From: Endozoicomonas montiporae CL-33
GTDB lineage: Bacteria > Pseudomonadota > Gammaproteobacteria > Pseudomonadales > Endozoicomonadaceae
Length of the DNA stretch: 64,000 nt
Reading direction: 5' to 3'
Assembly: GCF_001583435.1 (NCBI RefSeq)
Contig: NZ_CP013251.1
Coordinates: forward strand, 1,096,501-1,160,500
The position numbers and the translations under genes are program-made. The notes under the pieces were generated by a model that was given only the letters and a program-made list of their open reading frames with translations, was not told the origin of the DNA and did not search any database. Position 1 is the stretch's first letter, and each line of letters begins with the position of its first letter. Below, piece by piece: positions 27,491 to 35,440 of the stretch.

Positions 27491-27518
27491 ACTCCTGAAA
27501 CATCAGTGTTTCAGGAGT
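27491..27518 (+). promoter_or_regulatory. Hairpin masking the VOC gene ribosome binding site
   Basis: Perfect 11-bp stem ACTCCTGAAAC / GTTTCAGGAGT with loop ATCAGT, starting 10 bp after the phospholipase stop. The right arm contains AGGAG (27513-27517), the ribosome binding site for the ATG at 27524. No U-run follows, so it looks more like a translation-control hairpin than a terminator. Confidence 0.6.
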
Positions 27519-27523
27519 TGTTC

Positions 27524-28036
27524 ATGTCAAGCAGTACACATCCATACCCTCGCAGCTTTAGCCATATCGGCCTTTCTGTTCCCGACCTTGAAAAAGCGGT
27601 TGAGTTTTATACCGAGGTGTTGGGCTGGTATCTGATTATGCCGCCCACTGAAATCACAGAAGACGACAGTGCTATTGGTGTGATGTGCACCGATGTATTT
27701 GGCAGTGGCTGGGGTTCTTTTCGAATTGCCCATTTATCGACCGGGGATCGTATAGGGGTTGAAATTTTTCAGTTTCCTAACCATGAAACGCCCGATAATA
27801 ATTTTGAATACTGGAAAACCAGCATCTTCCATTTTTGTGTTCAGGATCCGGATGTAGAAGGTCTGGCTGAGCGTATTGTTCGTCACGGTGGGAAACAGAG
27901 AATGCCGGTCAGGTACTATTTTCCGAATGAGAAGCCTTACCGAATGGTGTATATGGAAGACCCGTTTGGCAACATTCTTGAAGTGTATTCACACAGTTAT
28001 GAGCTGACTTATTCGGCAGGGGCTTACGGTAGCTGA
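27524..28036 (+). CDS. VOC/glyoxalase-fold protein
   Basis: 170 residues with a full pair of VOC modules. It begins FSHIGLSVPDLEKAVEFYTEVLGW, where the first His is a usual metal ligand; later come GVEIFQFPNHE, FHFCVQDPDVEGL and YMEDPFGNILEVYSH, with Glu and His in ligand-like positions. The family includes glyoxalases, dioxygenases and lactoylglutathione lyase-like enzymes; the reaction here is unknown. The AGGAG site selects the ATG at 27524 over an upstream in-frame start at 27506. That site is inside a strong hairpin. Confidence 0.88.
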   Translation: MSSSTHPYPRSFSHIGLSVPDLEKAVEFYTEVLGWYLIMPPTEITEDDSAIGVMCTDVFGSGWGSFRIAHLSTGDRIGVEIFQFPNHETPDNNFEYWKTSIFHFCVQDPDVEGLAERIVRHGGKQRMPVRYYFPNEKPYRMVYMEDPFGNILEVYSHSYELTYSAGAYGS

Positions 28037-28048
28037 TTGTTCAAGTGA

Positions 28049-28087
28049 AGCCTCTCTGTTGTTCTGCAAAACCACAACAGAGAGGCT
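28049..28087. terminator. Bidirectional terminator between VOC and MATE genes
   Basis: Perfect 14-bp inverted repeat AGCCTCTCTGTTGT / ACAACAGAGAGGCT with an 11-nt loop, between two convergent genes. Confidence 0.8.
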
Positions 28088-28107
28088 CCTCTAATCTAAG
28101 ACGGTTT

Positions 28108-29472
28108 CTAAGTGGTTTGTAGCATTACTTCCTGTTGAGCAGCCTTCAGTTTTGGCAGTTCTCTGGCAAAAACAGTTAATGTCACAATGCAGGCCAGTGC
28201 GTCGGACACAGGGAAGGCCAGCCAGACACCTTTCAGCTCGAACATCTGTGGCAACAGATACAGCATTGGAATCAGAATCAGCACCTGACGGCTGATGGTC
28301 AGGATAAAAGCGGCAACAGGTTTGCCCATGGCTTGAAAATAACCAGCGGCAATATTCTGAGCAGCAGCCAGTGGCATCAGAACCGTGATGGTTTTCAGCC
28401 CCTGAACACCCAGTTCCAGAACGGTTTCATCGCTGGTAAACAGTTTGATCAGGACTTCCGGAAAACTCCAGGCCAGAAACGCCAGAGTGGCAGACACAAT
28501 CGTTCCGAACAAGATGGATTTGTAGACGACTTCCAGCACCCGGTCATACTGCTTCGCGCCATAGTTATAGCCTGCTATGGGTAAGAAGCCCTGAGTCATG
28601 CCAATGATCGGAACGAACAGCAGCGAGATGATTCTGTGCAAAACGCCGTAAACGGCTACGGCTACCGGGCCACCATAGAGATAAAGGCTCTGGTTCAGCA
28701 GTACTACCATGGCACTGCCTGAACCTTGTCGTCCAACCGTTGATGCGCCCAGAGACAGGGTTTCACGAATAATGGCTTTGTCCCATTTGAACGATTGGCG
28801 TTTGAATTTAAGATGGCTGCGCCCGCTCAAATAGAACAATACCAGATAGACTAATGCTGCCAGCTGTGAAATAACGGTTGCGATGGCTGCGCCTTTCAGC
28901 CCCATGTCCATATAAATGACAAACACGATATCCAGAATAATATTGATAGCAGACGACAGGCACATACCAATAACCGAATATTTGGTCAGACCTTCTGCAC
29001 GAAGCATATTATTCATGCACATCCAGCTTCCCAGCAGCGGAATGCCGAAGAGAATAATGGAATAGTATTCCATGGCGTAGGGCAGAATCTCGCCACGTCC
29101 GCCAAACAGGGACAGAATTTCAGTGGCATAGAATCCGCACAGAACCGACACCGTTATACAAACAACTGCCGCCAGAGACAGTGCATTGCCAAAAGCCTGT
29201 TGTGCGGTTTTAAAGTCTTTTGCCCCAAGGCTGCGGGAGATAATGGATGATGCACCGACACCGATTCCCATGCCCAGGGTCGGTATCAGCATACTGACGG
29301 GCAGCACCACGGACATACCGGCAATTGCCATGGCACCGGCGTATTGACCGACGATAATTGTATCGATGATGTTGTACATCATCAGCACCAGAATGCCGGA
29401 GCAGGCTGGCAGAGTCATATTGATGAGTAATTTGCCAATAGGGGCACTACCCAACCGATTCAGTTGGCTCAT
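28108..29472 (-). CDS. MATE-family multidrug efflux protein
   Basis: 454 residues and about 12 membrane helices. It begins LGSAPIGKLLINMTLPACSG with the MATE pattern IIDTIIVGQYAGAMAIAGMS, repeated in the second half near ASTVGRQGSGSAMVVLLNQS. The family exports cationic drugs using sodium or proton gradients. It is divergent from a broken TetR gene whose product probably once repressed it, so expression may now be constitutive. Confidence 0.92.
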   Translation of the reverse strand: MSQLNRLGSAPIGKLLINMTLPACSGILVLMMYNIIDTIIVGQYAGAMAIAGMSVVLPVSMLIPTLGMGIGVGASSIISRSLGAKDFKTAQQAFGNALSLAAVVCITVSVLCGFYATEILSLFGGRGEILPYAMEYYSIILFGIPLLGSWMCMNNMLRAEGLTKYSVIGMCLSSAINIILDIVFVIYMDMGLKGAAIATVISQLAALVYLVLFYLSGRSHLKFKRQSFKWDKAIIRETLSLGASTVGRQGSGSAMVVLLNQSLYLYGGPVAVAVYGVLHRIISLLFVPIIGMTQGFLPIAGYNYGAKQYDRVLEVVYKSILFGTIVSATLAFLAWSFPEVLIKLFTSDETVLELGVQGLKTITVLMPLAAAQNIAAGYFQAMGKPVAAFILTISRQVLILIPMLYLLPQMFELKGVWLAFPVSDALACIVTLTVFARELPKLKAAQQEVMLQTT

Positions 29473-29698
29473 AGAGATAGGCTTAGGTTGCGTGAACCTT
29501 TCTTCTTGAATTAATTAGTACAGAAGTCCATATGATAAAGAGAAATAGCAATGTATTGAGCTATCAGGAGGTAGGGGAAAGTGCGTAGGGGTTAATAACT
29601 GTCTGGTCAGATTTTTATAAAAAACTGGACTTAAAGCGACTTGCGTATTGGTTGATCGTCAACAAAAGCAAGTCCGTATAATCACCTGCGGCACCGAA

Positions 29699-30069
29699 AT
29701 GGCTAGACCACAACAGTATGACAGGAGTATTGTAACCGATAGTGCTATGCATCTTTTCTGGCACAAAGGTTACTATACGACTCCGGTCAGCGAAATCATT
29801 AAAATCACAGGGCTTCAGGCGGTTAGCCTGTATTCAGCGTTTGGCAGTAAAGAAGGATTGTTGCTGGCAATGCTTAATCATTACACCGACCAGTTAGCGT
29901 CACGGACTTGAAAGAGCCAGGGCTGAATAACACAATGGATATTGACGGACTGGTCATCTTCGTAATGGGGGTTACCTGTTCCATTTCCATTATGGGACGA
30001 CTGGCTCCCGGTAAAGAGCACATGCAGTCACTGGTCAGACCAGCACTGCAGGCGCTCTTTGTTTCTTAA
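29699..30069 (+). pseudogene. TetR-family regulator remnant
   Basis: The 29699-29911 frame encodes an intact TetR helix-turn-helix (MARPQQYDRSIVTDSAMHLF, then VSEIIKITGLQAVSLYSAFG and SKEGLLLAML) but stops after about 70 residues. A second frame from 29935 to 30069 reads MDIDGLVIFVMGVTCSISIM and LVRPALQALF, matching the usual TetR C-terminal end. Some 60-80 residues of the ligand domain are missing and the frames differ. It is therefore an internally deleted relic next to the MATE gene it probably controlled. The N-terminal piece might still be made and bind DNA. Confidence 0.82.
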
Positions 30070-30129
30070 CGTTGTTTCTTAAAAATGTTTCTTAAATGTT
30101 GCACTCTTAACGCTTCACGGCCTATCTCA

Positions 30130-30783
30130 TTATGCTGTTTTAACCTGAAGGTTTAAGCGGTACTGCACAAGATCTTCAATGGTCAGGACGGGCATATGAT
30201 GTTGTCTGGCGAACTCGATCAGAGCCGGCAGGCGCATCATTGTTCCGTCTTCATGGGTTAACTCGCACAGCACGCCTGCCGGTTTTAAGCCTGCCATTGA
30301 GGCAAGGTCTACCGTTCCTTCCGTATGACCACGTCGTGTCAGCACACCACCGGGTTGAGCCCGCAGAGGAAAGACATGACCGGGACGGGCCAGATCTTCC
30401 GGACGGCAGCCGTCTGCGATAGCGGTTTTAATGGTGGTAACACGGTCAGCAGCAGAAACCCCGGTTGTGACTCCGACTCTGGCTTCAATGGTGACGGTAA
30501 AAGCCGTTCCATTCTTGCTGGTGTTGTCGGACACCATCGGTGGCAGGTCTAGCTGTCTGAGTTTTTCATCGGTCATACACAGGCAGACAATGCCACTGCA
30601 TTCCCTGATCAGCAGTGCCATCTGGGGCGGGGTAATGGTTTCGGCAGCGAAGATCAGATCACCTTCGTTTTCCCGATCCTCATCATCAACGAGTACGACA
30701 CCACGCCCTTCTTTTATGGCATTCAGGGCACTGATCACACGGTCTTCAGAGGTGCCGAAAGGTGAGAGTAGAGACTGATTCAT
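30130..30783 (-). CDS. ribB: 3,4-dihydroxy-2-butanone 4-phosphate synthase
   Basis: 217 residues, the size of E. coli RibB. It converts ribulose 5-phosphate to the four-carbon riboflavin precursor plus formate. Signatures are the acidic loop [16 protein letters not shown] (metal and substrate binding), [16 protein letters not shown] and [17 protein letters not shown] (catalytic His/Glu), and [16 protein letters not shown]. There is no GTP cyclohydrolase II domain. It stands alone behind an FMN riboswitch, so it is controlled by flavin supply. Confidence 0.97.
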   Translation of the reverse strand: MNQSLLSPFGTSEDRVISALNAIKEGRGVVLVDDEDRENEGDLIFAAETITPPQMALLIRECSGIVCLCMTDEKLRQLDLPPMVSDNTSKNGTAFTVTIEARVGVTTGVSAADRVTTIKTAIADGCRPEDLARPGHVFPLRAQPGGVLTRRGHTEGTVDLASMAGLKPAGVLCELTHEDGTMMRLPALIEFARQHHMPVLTIEDLVQYRLNLQVKTA

Positions 30784-30899
30784 GGTAGTGGTCCAGCATG
30801 GAGTAAAAAGGATTACCAGAATCAGGGCAAAGGAATAGACAGGCTCTGCTGGCCGAACTCATTTGAGCCGTGCTGCATACCTGAATGAACGAACACACT

Positions 30900-30923
30900 G
30901 GTTTCAGCCACAATACTGAAACC
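30900..30923 (-). promoter_or_regulatory. Hairpin in the ribB leader, possible riboswitch expression platform
   Basis: Perfect 8-bp stem GGTTTCAG / CTGAAACC with an 8-nt loop between the riboswitch aptamer and ribB, about 120 nt before the start codon. No U-run follows, so it is not an obvious terminator. Confidence 0.4.
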
Positions 30924-30930
30924 CTGGTTT

Positions 30931-31300
30931 ATTCTCTTCCATCCGGACTGTAACCGTCGGCTCTGGTTTCGCACCAGATCTGCTGACCCTGTCGTGAGAC
31001 ATCAACGACAGGCGCTCGCGGGCTCTCTTTATTCGACGACATAAGTACTCAACCATATGAAATCATATTTTCTGACTCATTGTTCAGGTGCTCTCGGTAA
31101 CTGCTCCTGCGTTACCCTATCTCCTGCATCCATGCAGTCGTGACTGCGTTGCAACTCTGGTCACATAGCTTGCTATGCTCCCGTCGTTGCGCCTTGCATA
31201 GCATCTGCCCAATAAGCCAGAAATATTCGATTCCATATGGCCGAGTACTTATTGAATAAAAAATACCGCCGGTGGGGAATTTCACCCCGCCCTGAGAATA
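30931..31300 (-). promoter_or_regulatory. FMN riboswitch (RFN element) with a large insertion in P3
   Basis: On the minus strand the 5' core reads ATTCTCAGGGCGGGGTGAAA then TTCCCCACCGGCGGTA (31299-31264). The 3' core reads AGCCCGCGAGCGCC (31024-31011), GGTCAGCAGATCTGGTGCGA, then CCGACGGTTACAGTCCGGAT and GGAAGAGAAT. All conserved RFN blocks are present. Between the two cores, where other RFN elements have a short variable P3 stem, there are about 240 bp including a palindromic MITE. The P3 base can still pair (TTTATTC / GAATAAA). Confidence 0.95.
31041..31252. mobile_element. MITE-like palindromic element inside the FMN riboswitch
   Basis: 212 bp with ends ATAAGTACTC / GAGTACTTAT. The inverted similarity extends roughly 50 bp inward on each side (AAGTACTCAACCATATG against AAGTACTCGGCCATATG, and so on). 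It encodes no protein. A clear target duplication was not found. A 15-bp fragment identical to one end lies at 53439-53453. Confidence 0.8.
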
Positions 31301-31364
31301 GTTTTACCAGACGCGCGCGTCTGGTCTGCACATCCTAATAAAACCGGCGTTAAGGCTCAATAGT

Positions 31365-31679
31365 CTAAAAGAAGGAAATACAGACCCAGTAAAATGCCAG
31401 CCCGGCAATGACAGTGATCATCAGGCTATTGCTGATGCGGGAAACAATAAAGGCGACAATGGCAGACCAGAAAAACGCAACGTTAATGCCGTTCGAACCG
31501 TCTGGAGCCCGCACCAGAATGGTCTGAACAATAATGGCACTGAGTACTGCAACCGGAACGTACTTTAACGATCGCTCGATATTGGGTGGCAGTGTCCATC
31601 GACCAGAGGTCGCCAGCAAAACAAAACGAATTCCAAACGTTATGGCGGCCATACTCAAAATCAGTAACCACTCATTCAC
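31365..31679 (-). CDS. azlD: AzlD-family branched-chain amino acid transport subunit
   Basis: 104 residues with four hydrophobic segments. It matches the AzlD pattern: AAITFGIRFVLLA near the N-terminus, then LPPNIERSLKYVPVAVLSAI. Together with AzlC it forms an exporter of branched-chain or related amino acids in the inner membrane. The start overlaps the azlC stop by eight bases. Confidence 0.92.
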   Translation of the reverse strand: MNEWLLILSMAAITFGIRFVLLATSGRWTLPPNIERSLKYVPVAVLSAIIVQTILVRAPDGSNGINVAFFWSAIVAFIVSRISNSLMITVIAGLAFYWVCISFF

Positions 31680-32430
31680 GATTCAGCCCCCCTTCGGATG
31701 AATGATCTTGAGACTTTATTGTTTTGGACAGGTTCAGGGTTTCCAGAATCAGTCCCAGAGAGACGCCCACTACAGAGGAAACAATCAAACCACTCTGGTA
31801 AGGCCAGTCGATGGTGAAAATTGCACACACTCCGGCGCTGATACCTGCCAGCCACATGGGACTGTAAACCATCGCAGGCGCAATAATGCCGACAAAAGCA
31901 ACAATCATGGCGACTTCAAGTCCGAGATCAGTCATGCCGGGCAGGTTTTGCCCAAGGGTTAAACCGATCCAGCTGCACAGCAGCCAGTTGCTGTACATCA
32001 GTAGTGCCGAACCGGTGTAGTACCAGTACAACCCCTTTCCGTCCTGATGGGTACGCAGCCAGCCGGAGACAACCGCAAAGGTTTCATCGGTGAGCCAGAA
32101 TGCCAGTTTGGCGCGGATGCTACTGCGCATGTGTCGTGTATGAGGCACCAGTGTCGCTGCGTAGAGCATATGGCGCAGGTTAACAAAAAACGTTGCCAAT
32201 AGAATGGCTGGCCAGGCGGCGGCAGCTCCCAGCATGGAGACAGCAAGAAACTGCGCCGAACCGGCAAACACCAGTGCCGACATGCCTATGATGGCAAGGT
32301 CGGACATTCCGGCGGCTTTTGCCAGAACACCATAGAGAATGCCGAAAGGGACGGCTGCAAGAATCAGTGGCAGAGAGTGTTGAGCGCCCTGCAACAACAG
32401 GCGGGCAGGAGAAGGTGTCTGGTCAGGCAT
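31672..32430 (-). CDS. azlC: AzlC-family amino acid exporter large subunit
   Basis: 252 residues and about seven membrane helices. AzlC signatures include VPFGILYGVLAKAAGMS, FAGSAQFLAVSMLG and LATFFVNLRHMLYAATLVPH, then FWLTDETFAVVSGW. It is overlapped by azlD downstream, so both subunits are made from one message. No regulator is adjacent; the nearest upstream gene on this strand is a cytoplasmic helical protein 130 bp away. Confidence 0.94.
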   Translation of the reverse strand: MPDQTPSPARLLLQGAQHSLPLILAAVPFGILYGVLAKAAGMSDLAIIGMSALVFAGSAQFLAVSMLGAAAAWPAILLATFFVNLRHMLYAATLVPHTRHMRSSIRAKLAFWLTDETFAVVSGWLRTHQDGKGLYWYYTGSALLMYSNWLLCSWIGLTLGQNLPGMTDLGLEVAMIVAFVGIIAPAMVYSPMWLAGISAGVCAIFTIDWPYQSGLIVSSVVGVSLGLILETLNLSKTIKSQDHSSEGGLNRE

Positions 32431-32560
32431 TGTTATTGTGTTGTTCGAAGCTTTTTTCAGAGCAATGACCTTACTCTTTTTAAGGAGTAAATACCATTTT
32501 CCTCAGCGGGTGAAGAAAATGGTAACGGCGAGCCTGAGAAACTATCGGGGGAGAAGTCTT

Positions 32561-33526
32561 TTACAGACCTCTGGGAGTCAGTGACAGCAGTGTTTTCTGA
32601 GCCAGCTTCAGTTCGTCACTCTTGAAGTCTTTTCTATGGAGCTGATCGATTTTGTTAAACAGAGCGTCAGTTAACTGCTCAGTCATCTGCGTCTGAAATC
32701 TGGGATGGTGTATGACTTCAGAAATACAATTGCTGTACAGCGAGTAAGTCACTTCAGGGTCATCTTCAGGTAGGTTGATGGCTTGTTCCAGCGATTTAAA
32801 GGCTTCGGAGTACTGACCCTGTTCCATTGATTTAACCGCCTGCTCCCTGAACCAGGCGGCCCCAACCGGGACGCCAAACTGTGCAAGGTCTCTCGACCAG
32901 ATGCCCTGTTCGCAAAGGCTTTCCAGCTGTTCAAGAATGACCTTGGGTGAGGTGCCCTGTTTCTGCTCATCCTTCATAAAGCCCAGCCATGCCTCAATTT
33001 CGAGGTCAGCCATGGCTTCAGTGAAATCGTGGGGAACGCCTTTACGATGCTTCTTCGATAACTCAAGGGTGTCTATGGCAGCCTTGTAGTGTTCATTTCT
33101 GGCCTGAATAAAAATGGCAACAAACAGGGCCTTGCCCTTGGTTCCCTTAATTTTTACATCTTCATGGGTCAGTCCCCATTCAAGCAGCCCCGGTTCCATA
33201 TCCGGAGCACCTTTATGAATATGGCCAAGCGCCCTGATAATCTGCTCCGGTGTGTATTCATGTTCCAGCATAAAGTTGAAAACAGAATAAAGTTGTTTCG
33301 GGTGGTTGTTCTCAATGGCCTGCTTCAGAAAACCATCCACCTGGTTTTTGGTGGCTTTCTCGGCAATGGCAGGAAAGTCATCATGACAGGTGGGCTTTCT
33401 TTCCGGTACAGGCTTATCAATGATGGAAACCGGTTCAATGGGCAGGCCTGTTTCTAGATCGTGTCCCAGGGCATTGGCTGCTTCTTCCAGCTTCATTGCA
33501 TGCAGGTTACTGGCCGTGGGCTTCAT
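32561..33526 (-). CDS. Helical-repeat cytoplasmic protein, unknown
   Basis: 321 residues with no signal peptide or membrane helix. The N-terminal ~45 residues look disordered (KLEEAANALGHDLETGLPIE). Residues about 60-310 are all-alpha with TPR/SEL1-like features (AWFREQAVKSMEQGQYSEAF followed by KSLEQAINL). GGGAGAG precedes the ATG, supporting this start. It may be a scaffold or a secreted effector; no catalytic motif is seen and no family is recognised. Confidence 0.75.
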   Translation of the reverse strand: MKPTASNLHAMKLEEAANALGHDLETGLPIEPVSIIDKPVPERKPTCHDDFPAIAEKATKNQVDGFLKQAIENNHPKQLYSVFNFMLEHEYTPEQIIRALGHIHKGAPDMEPGLLEWGLTHEDVKIKGTKGKALFVAIFIQARNEHYKAAIDTLELSKKHRKGVPHDFTEAMADLEIEAWLGFMKDEQKQGTSPKVILEQLESLCEQGIWSRDLAQFGVPVGAAWFREQAVKSMEQGQYSEAFKSLEQAINLPEDDPEVTYSLYSNCISEVIHHPRFQTQMTEQLTDALFNKIDQLHRKDFKSDELKLAQKTLLSLTPRGL

Positions 33527-33765
33527 AGAACTCTCCCTGTGCGGATATAAGGTATAAATTTGGCCTATTTCTTGTATTTCGGACTGATTGGCTTTTGATT
33601 AAGGCGATTGCTGGCTTTTTTACCGGTAGATAAAGGTTTCACCGTCTTATTGTGCAAAAGTCGGTTTTTTGTCATGAGACAAAAGTCGCAAGCAATTGTT
33701 GATAAGCTTTTTCTTTCGGCAACCGATGACTTATAAATCAGTTGCGAATCAGCAGGGTGACGGTT

Positions 33766-34170
33766 GTGGAAGATTATCAGTTAATTCTGACCGGTAAGCA
33801 GGTACTGGTGGCAGAGGACAACCCGGCGAACCGGATGGTCATGAAAAAACTGCTGAAAAAAGTTGGTATAGAGTTTGAGTTTGCTGAAAACGGTCAGCTG
33901 GCGTTGGAAAATTACCAGCAAAATCACGAACGTTTGCATCTGATTCTGATGGACTGTGAAATGCCGGTGATGGATGGTTACAACGCCACGGCAGTGATCA
34001 GGCAGTTTGAAGCCGAGTCGGGTCTGTCACGTAAGCTGATTATTGGGCTTAGTGCCCATGCCATAGATGATTTGAAAAACAAGGCCATTGAACAGGGTAT
34101 GGACGATTACCTGACCAAGCCCATTGATCGTGATTTGCTGTACACAACGCTGGTCAAATACCTTTCCTGA
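33766..34170 (+). CDS. Single-domain response regulator (receiver only)
   Basis: About 134 residues comprising only a REC domain. The acidic pocket is VAEDN, the phospho-acceptor Asp is in LILMDCEMPVMDG, the switch Ser/His is in GLSAH, and the Lys in LTKPI. Its sequence is closest in style to the receiver domains at the C-terminus of hybrid histidine kinases. It may be a phosphorelay partner or a leftover from a hybrid kinase. AGGG at 33754-33757 favours the GTG at 33766; a TTG at 33742 would add eight residues. No kinase is adjacent. Confidence 0.85.
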   Translation: MEDYQLILTGKQVLVAEDNPANRMVMKKLLKKVGIEFEFAENGQLALENYQQNHERLHLILMDCEMPVMDGYNATAVIRQFEAESGLSRKLIIGLSAHAIDDLKNKAIEQGMDDYLTKPIDRDLLYTTLVKYLS

Positions 34171-34191
34171 AACAATACCTTTTAGGGCGCC

Positions 34192-35151
34192 ATGAGCATT
34201 CCACCGGGCAAACCCGAAGGGACACCAGACAGTCCGGTCAGCTCTTCGGTTGAACAGGATTCAACGGAAGATGAAAGTGTCTCAGGGCACTTTCATTATA
34301 GAAAAGCCCAATCTATATCCGATTCTTCGGATTCAACTTCTCGAGCTCCCAAGGCACCTCCACGACGGGCGAGCTTCAGACGACTGTCATCAAGAGCAAA
34401 AATTCTGGAAGCACATCAGAAAGAGAAAGAGCTGCACCCAGAAGAGAACAAAGCTATTTCTGGCAGTATTCCTGTTCCCGGACGGTCTGCAACCCATAGA
34501 GACAAAGACTGGCAACACTCGTCAGGTTCACCCAATAGCGCAAGTCTGCAGGCATTTTTAACAGAGGTTGAACAGGACGATGTGGCAGCCTCACTGGGGC
34601 GTTTTGATCGGGCAGGCTCTGTCACTAGTGAAACCAGTTTGCCTGATATTCAGTCGAAGCCGTTTGAGTATGATCGCTTACTGATGTTCGTTAATCCTGA
34701 TAACCCTAAAAGCCCGCTGTTTAAAGCGTTTAAAAAACATTTTTCGGTTTCATTTAAAGCAATGCCACCTTACGAGCAAAATCGTGTTTACAAATTTTGC
34801 CTGAGCAGGCTGAGTACGATTTGCTTCAACAGTGATCCAACAGAATCGGCTGCCAAAGGCTTTCTGACTTCATCACTGCAGGACTATAAGTCTGAAGTTT
34901 GTGAGCGTTTCAGCACCTGTTCCGCGCAATGTGAAGAGGCAGGCAAAGTCATTAGTGTTGAAGCACTGCTTATGAAGCTGGGGATAAAGGGCAAGACAGG
35001 CAGAGCCATTGCGGTAGCGGCTGAAAAATCCATTGAATGGTTGTCAGCTGGCTCTGAACAGCGGGCAGGCGGAATGGCAAACCCGATCCACCGGTGTTCC
35101 CAGTTAGAAAATGAAGCGTTTTATGTTGGGCTATACAGATATTATTTTTAA
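34192..35151 (+). CDS. Effector-like protein with Ser-rich disordered N-terminus
   Basis: 319 residues. Residues 1-150 are rich in Ser, Pro, Glu, Asp and Arg (SIPPGKPEGTPDSPVSSSVE, then PKAPPRRASFRRLSSRAK), unlike housekeeping proteins. Residues about 155-310 look folded and helical and contain several Cys (FCLSRLSTICF, CERFSTCSAQC). No signal peptide or known domain is seen. Such an N-terminus is common in type III or similar effectors of host-associated gammaproteobacteria. That assignment is inference only. It follows the receiver gene by 21 bp. Confidence 0.7.
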   Translation: MSIPPGKPEGTPDSPVSSSVEQDSTEDESVSGHFHYRKAQSISDSSDSTSRAPKAPPRRASFRRLSSRAKILEAHQKEKELHPEENKAISGSIPVPGRSATHRDKDWQHSSGSPNSASLQAFLTEVEQDDVAASLGRFDRAGSVTSETSLPDIQSKPFEYDRLLMFVNPDNPKSPLFKAFKKHFSVSFKAMPPYEQNRVYKFCLSRLSTICFNSDPTESAAKGFLTSSLQDYKSEVCERFSTCSAQCEEAGKVISVEALLMKLGIKGKTGRAIAVAAEKSIEWLSAGSEQRAGGMANPIHRCSQLENEAFYVGLYRYYF

Positions 35152-35213
35152 TGCTTTAAATCGCAAAGTGAAGCCGGATACGCAGTGGTTAACGAAAGAT
35201 TGAGACAAATAAA

Positions 35214-35411
35214 AAAGCTGGCAGCATTGTGTTATACCAATCGCAATAATTAGCTATTCTATTGCGCTGCCTTTTCAGCCGGTTATTCTGCGTTAGCATT
35301 CGTCGCCATAGCTACGGCTATGGCTCCTCACGCCGCCTTGCCTAACCGGCTGAAAAGGCATGCTCATCACGAAGCTAATTATTTTGATTGGTATTAAATG
35401 CTGCCAGCTTT
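35214..35411. terminator. Bidirectional terminator hairpin split by a MITE
   Basis: AAAGCTGGCAGCATT (35214-35228) and AATGCTGCCAGCTTT (35397-35411) form a perfect 15-bp inverted repeat, with A- and T-rich flanks, between the convergent effector-like gene and leuS. Removing the element at 35235-35393 and one TTA copy leaves a normal 6-nt loop (GTGTTA). Confidence 0.75.
35235..35393. mobile_element. MITE with TACCAATC ends and TTA target duplication
   Basis: 159 bp, palindromic for nearly its whole length. The left arm begins TACCAATCGCAATAATTAGC and the right arm (reverse complement) TACCAATCAAAATAATTAGC. Both continue into CCTTTTCAGCCGGTTA. TTA flanks both ends (35232-35234 and 35394-35396). 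It encodes no protein. A shorter derivative lies at 60778-60841. TNA-type target duplication is typical of some IS5-group elements, a possible but unproven parent. Confidence 0.88.
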
Positions 35412-35440
35412 CAGGTTTGGCTAATCGTTAATTCAGAGAA

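Noticed and set aside
29540..29660. TetR operator between the MATE and relic TetR genes
   Set aside because: Only an imperfect TCTGGTCAGA dyad was seen; too weak to call.
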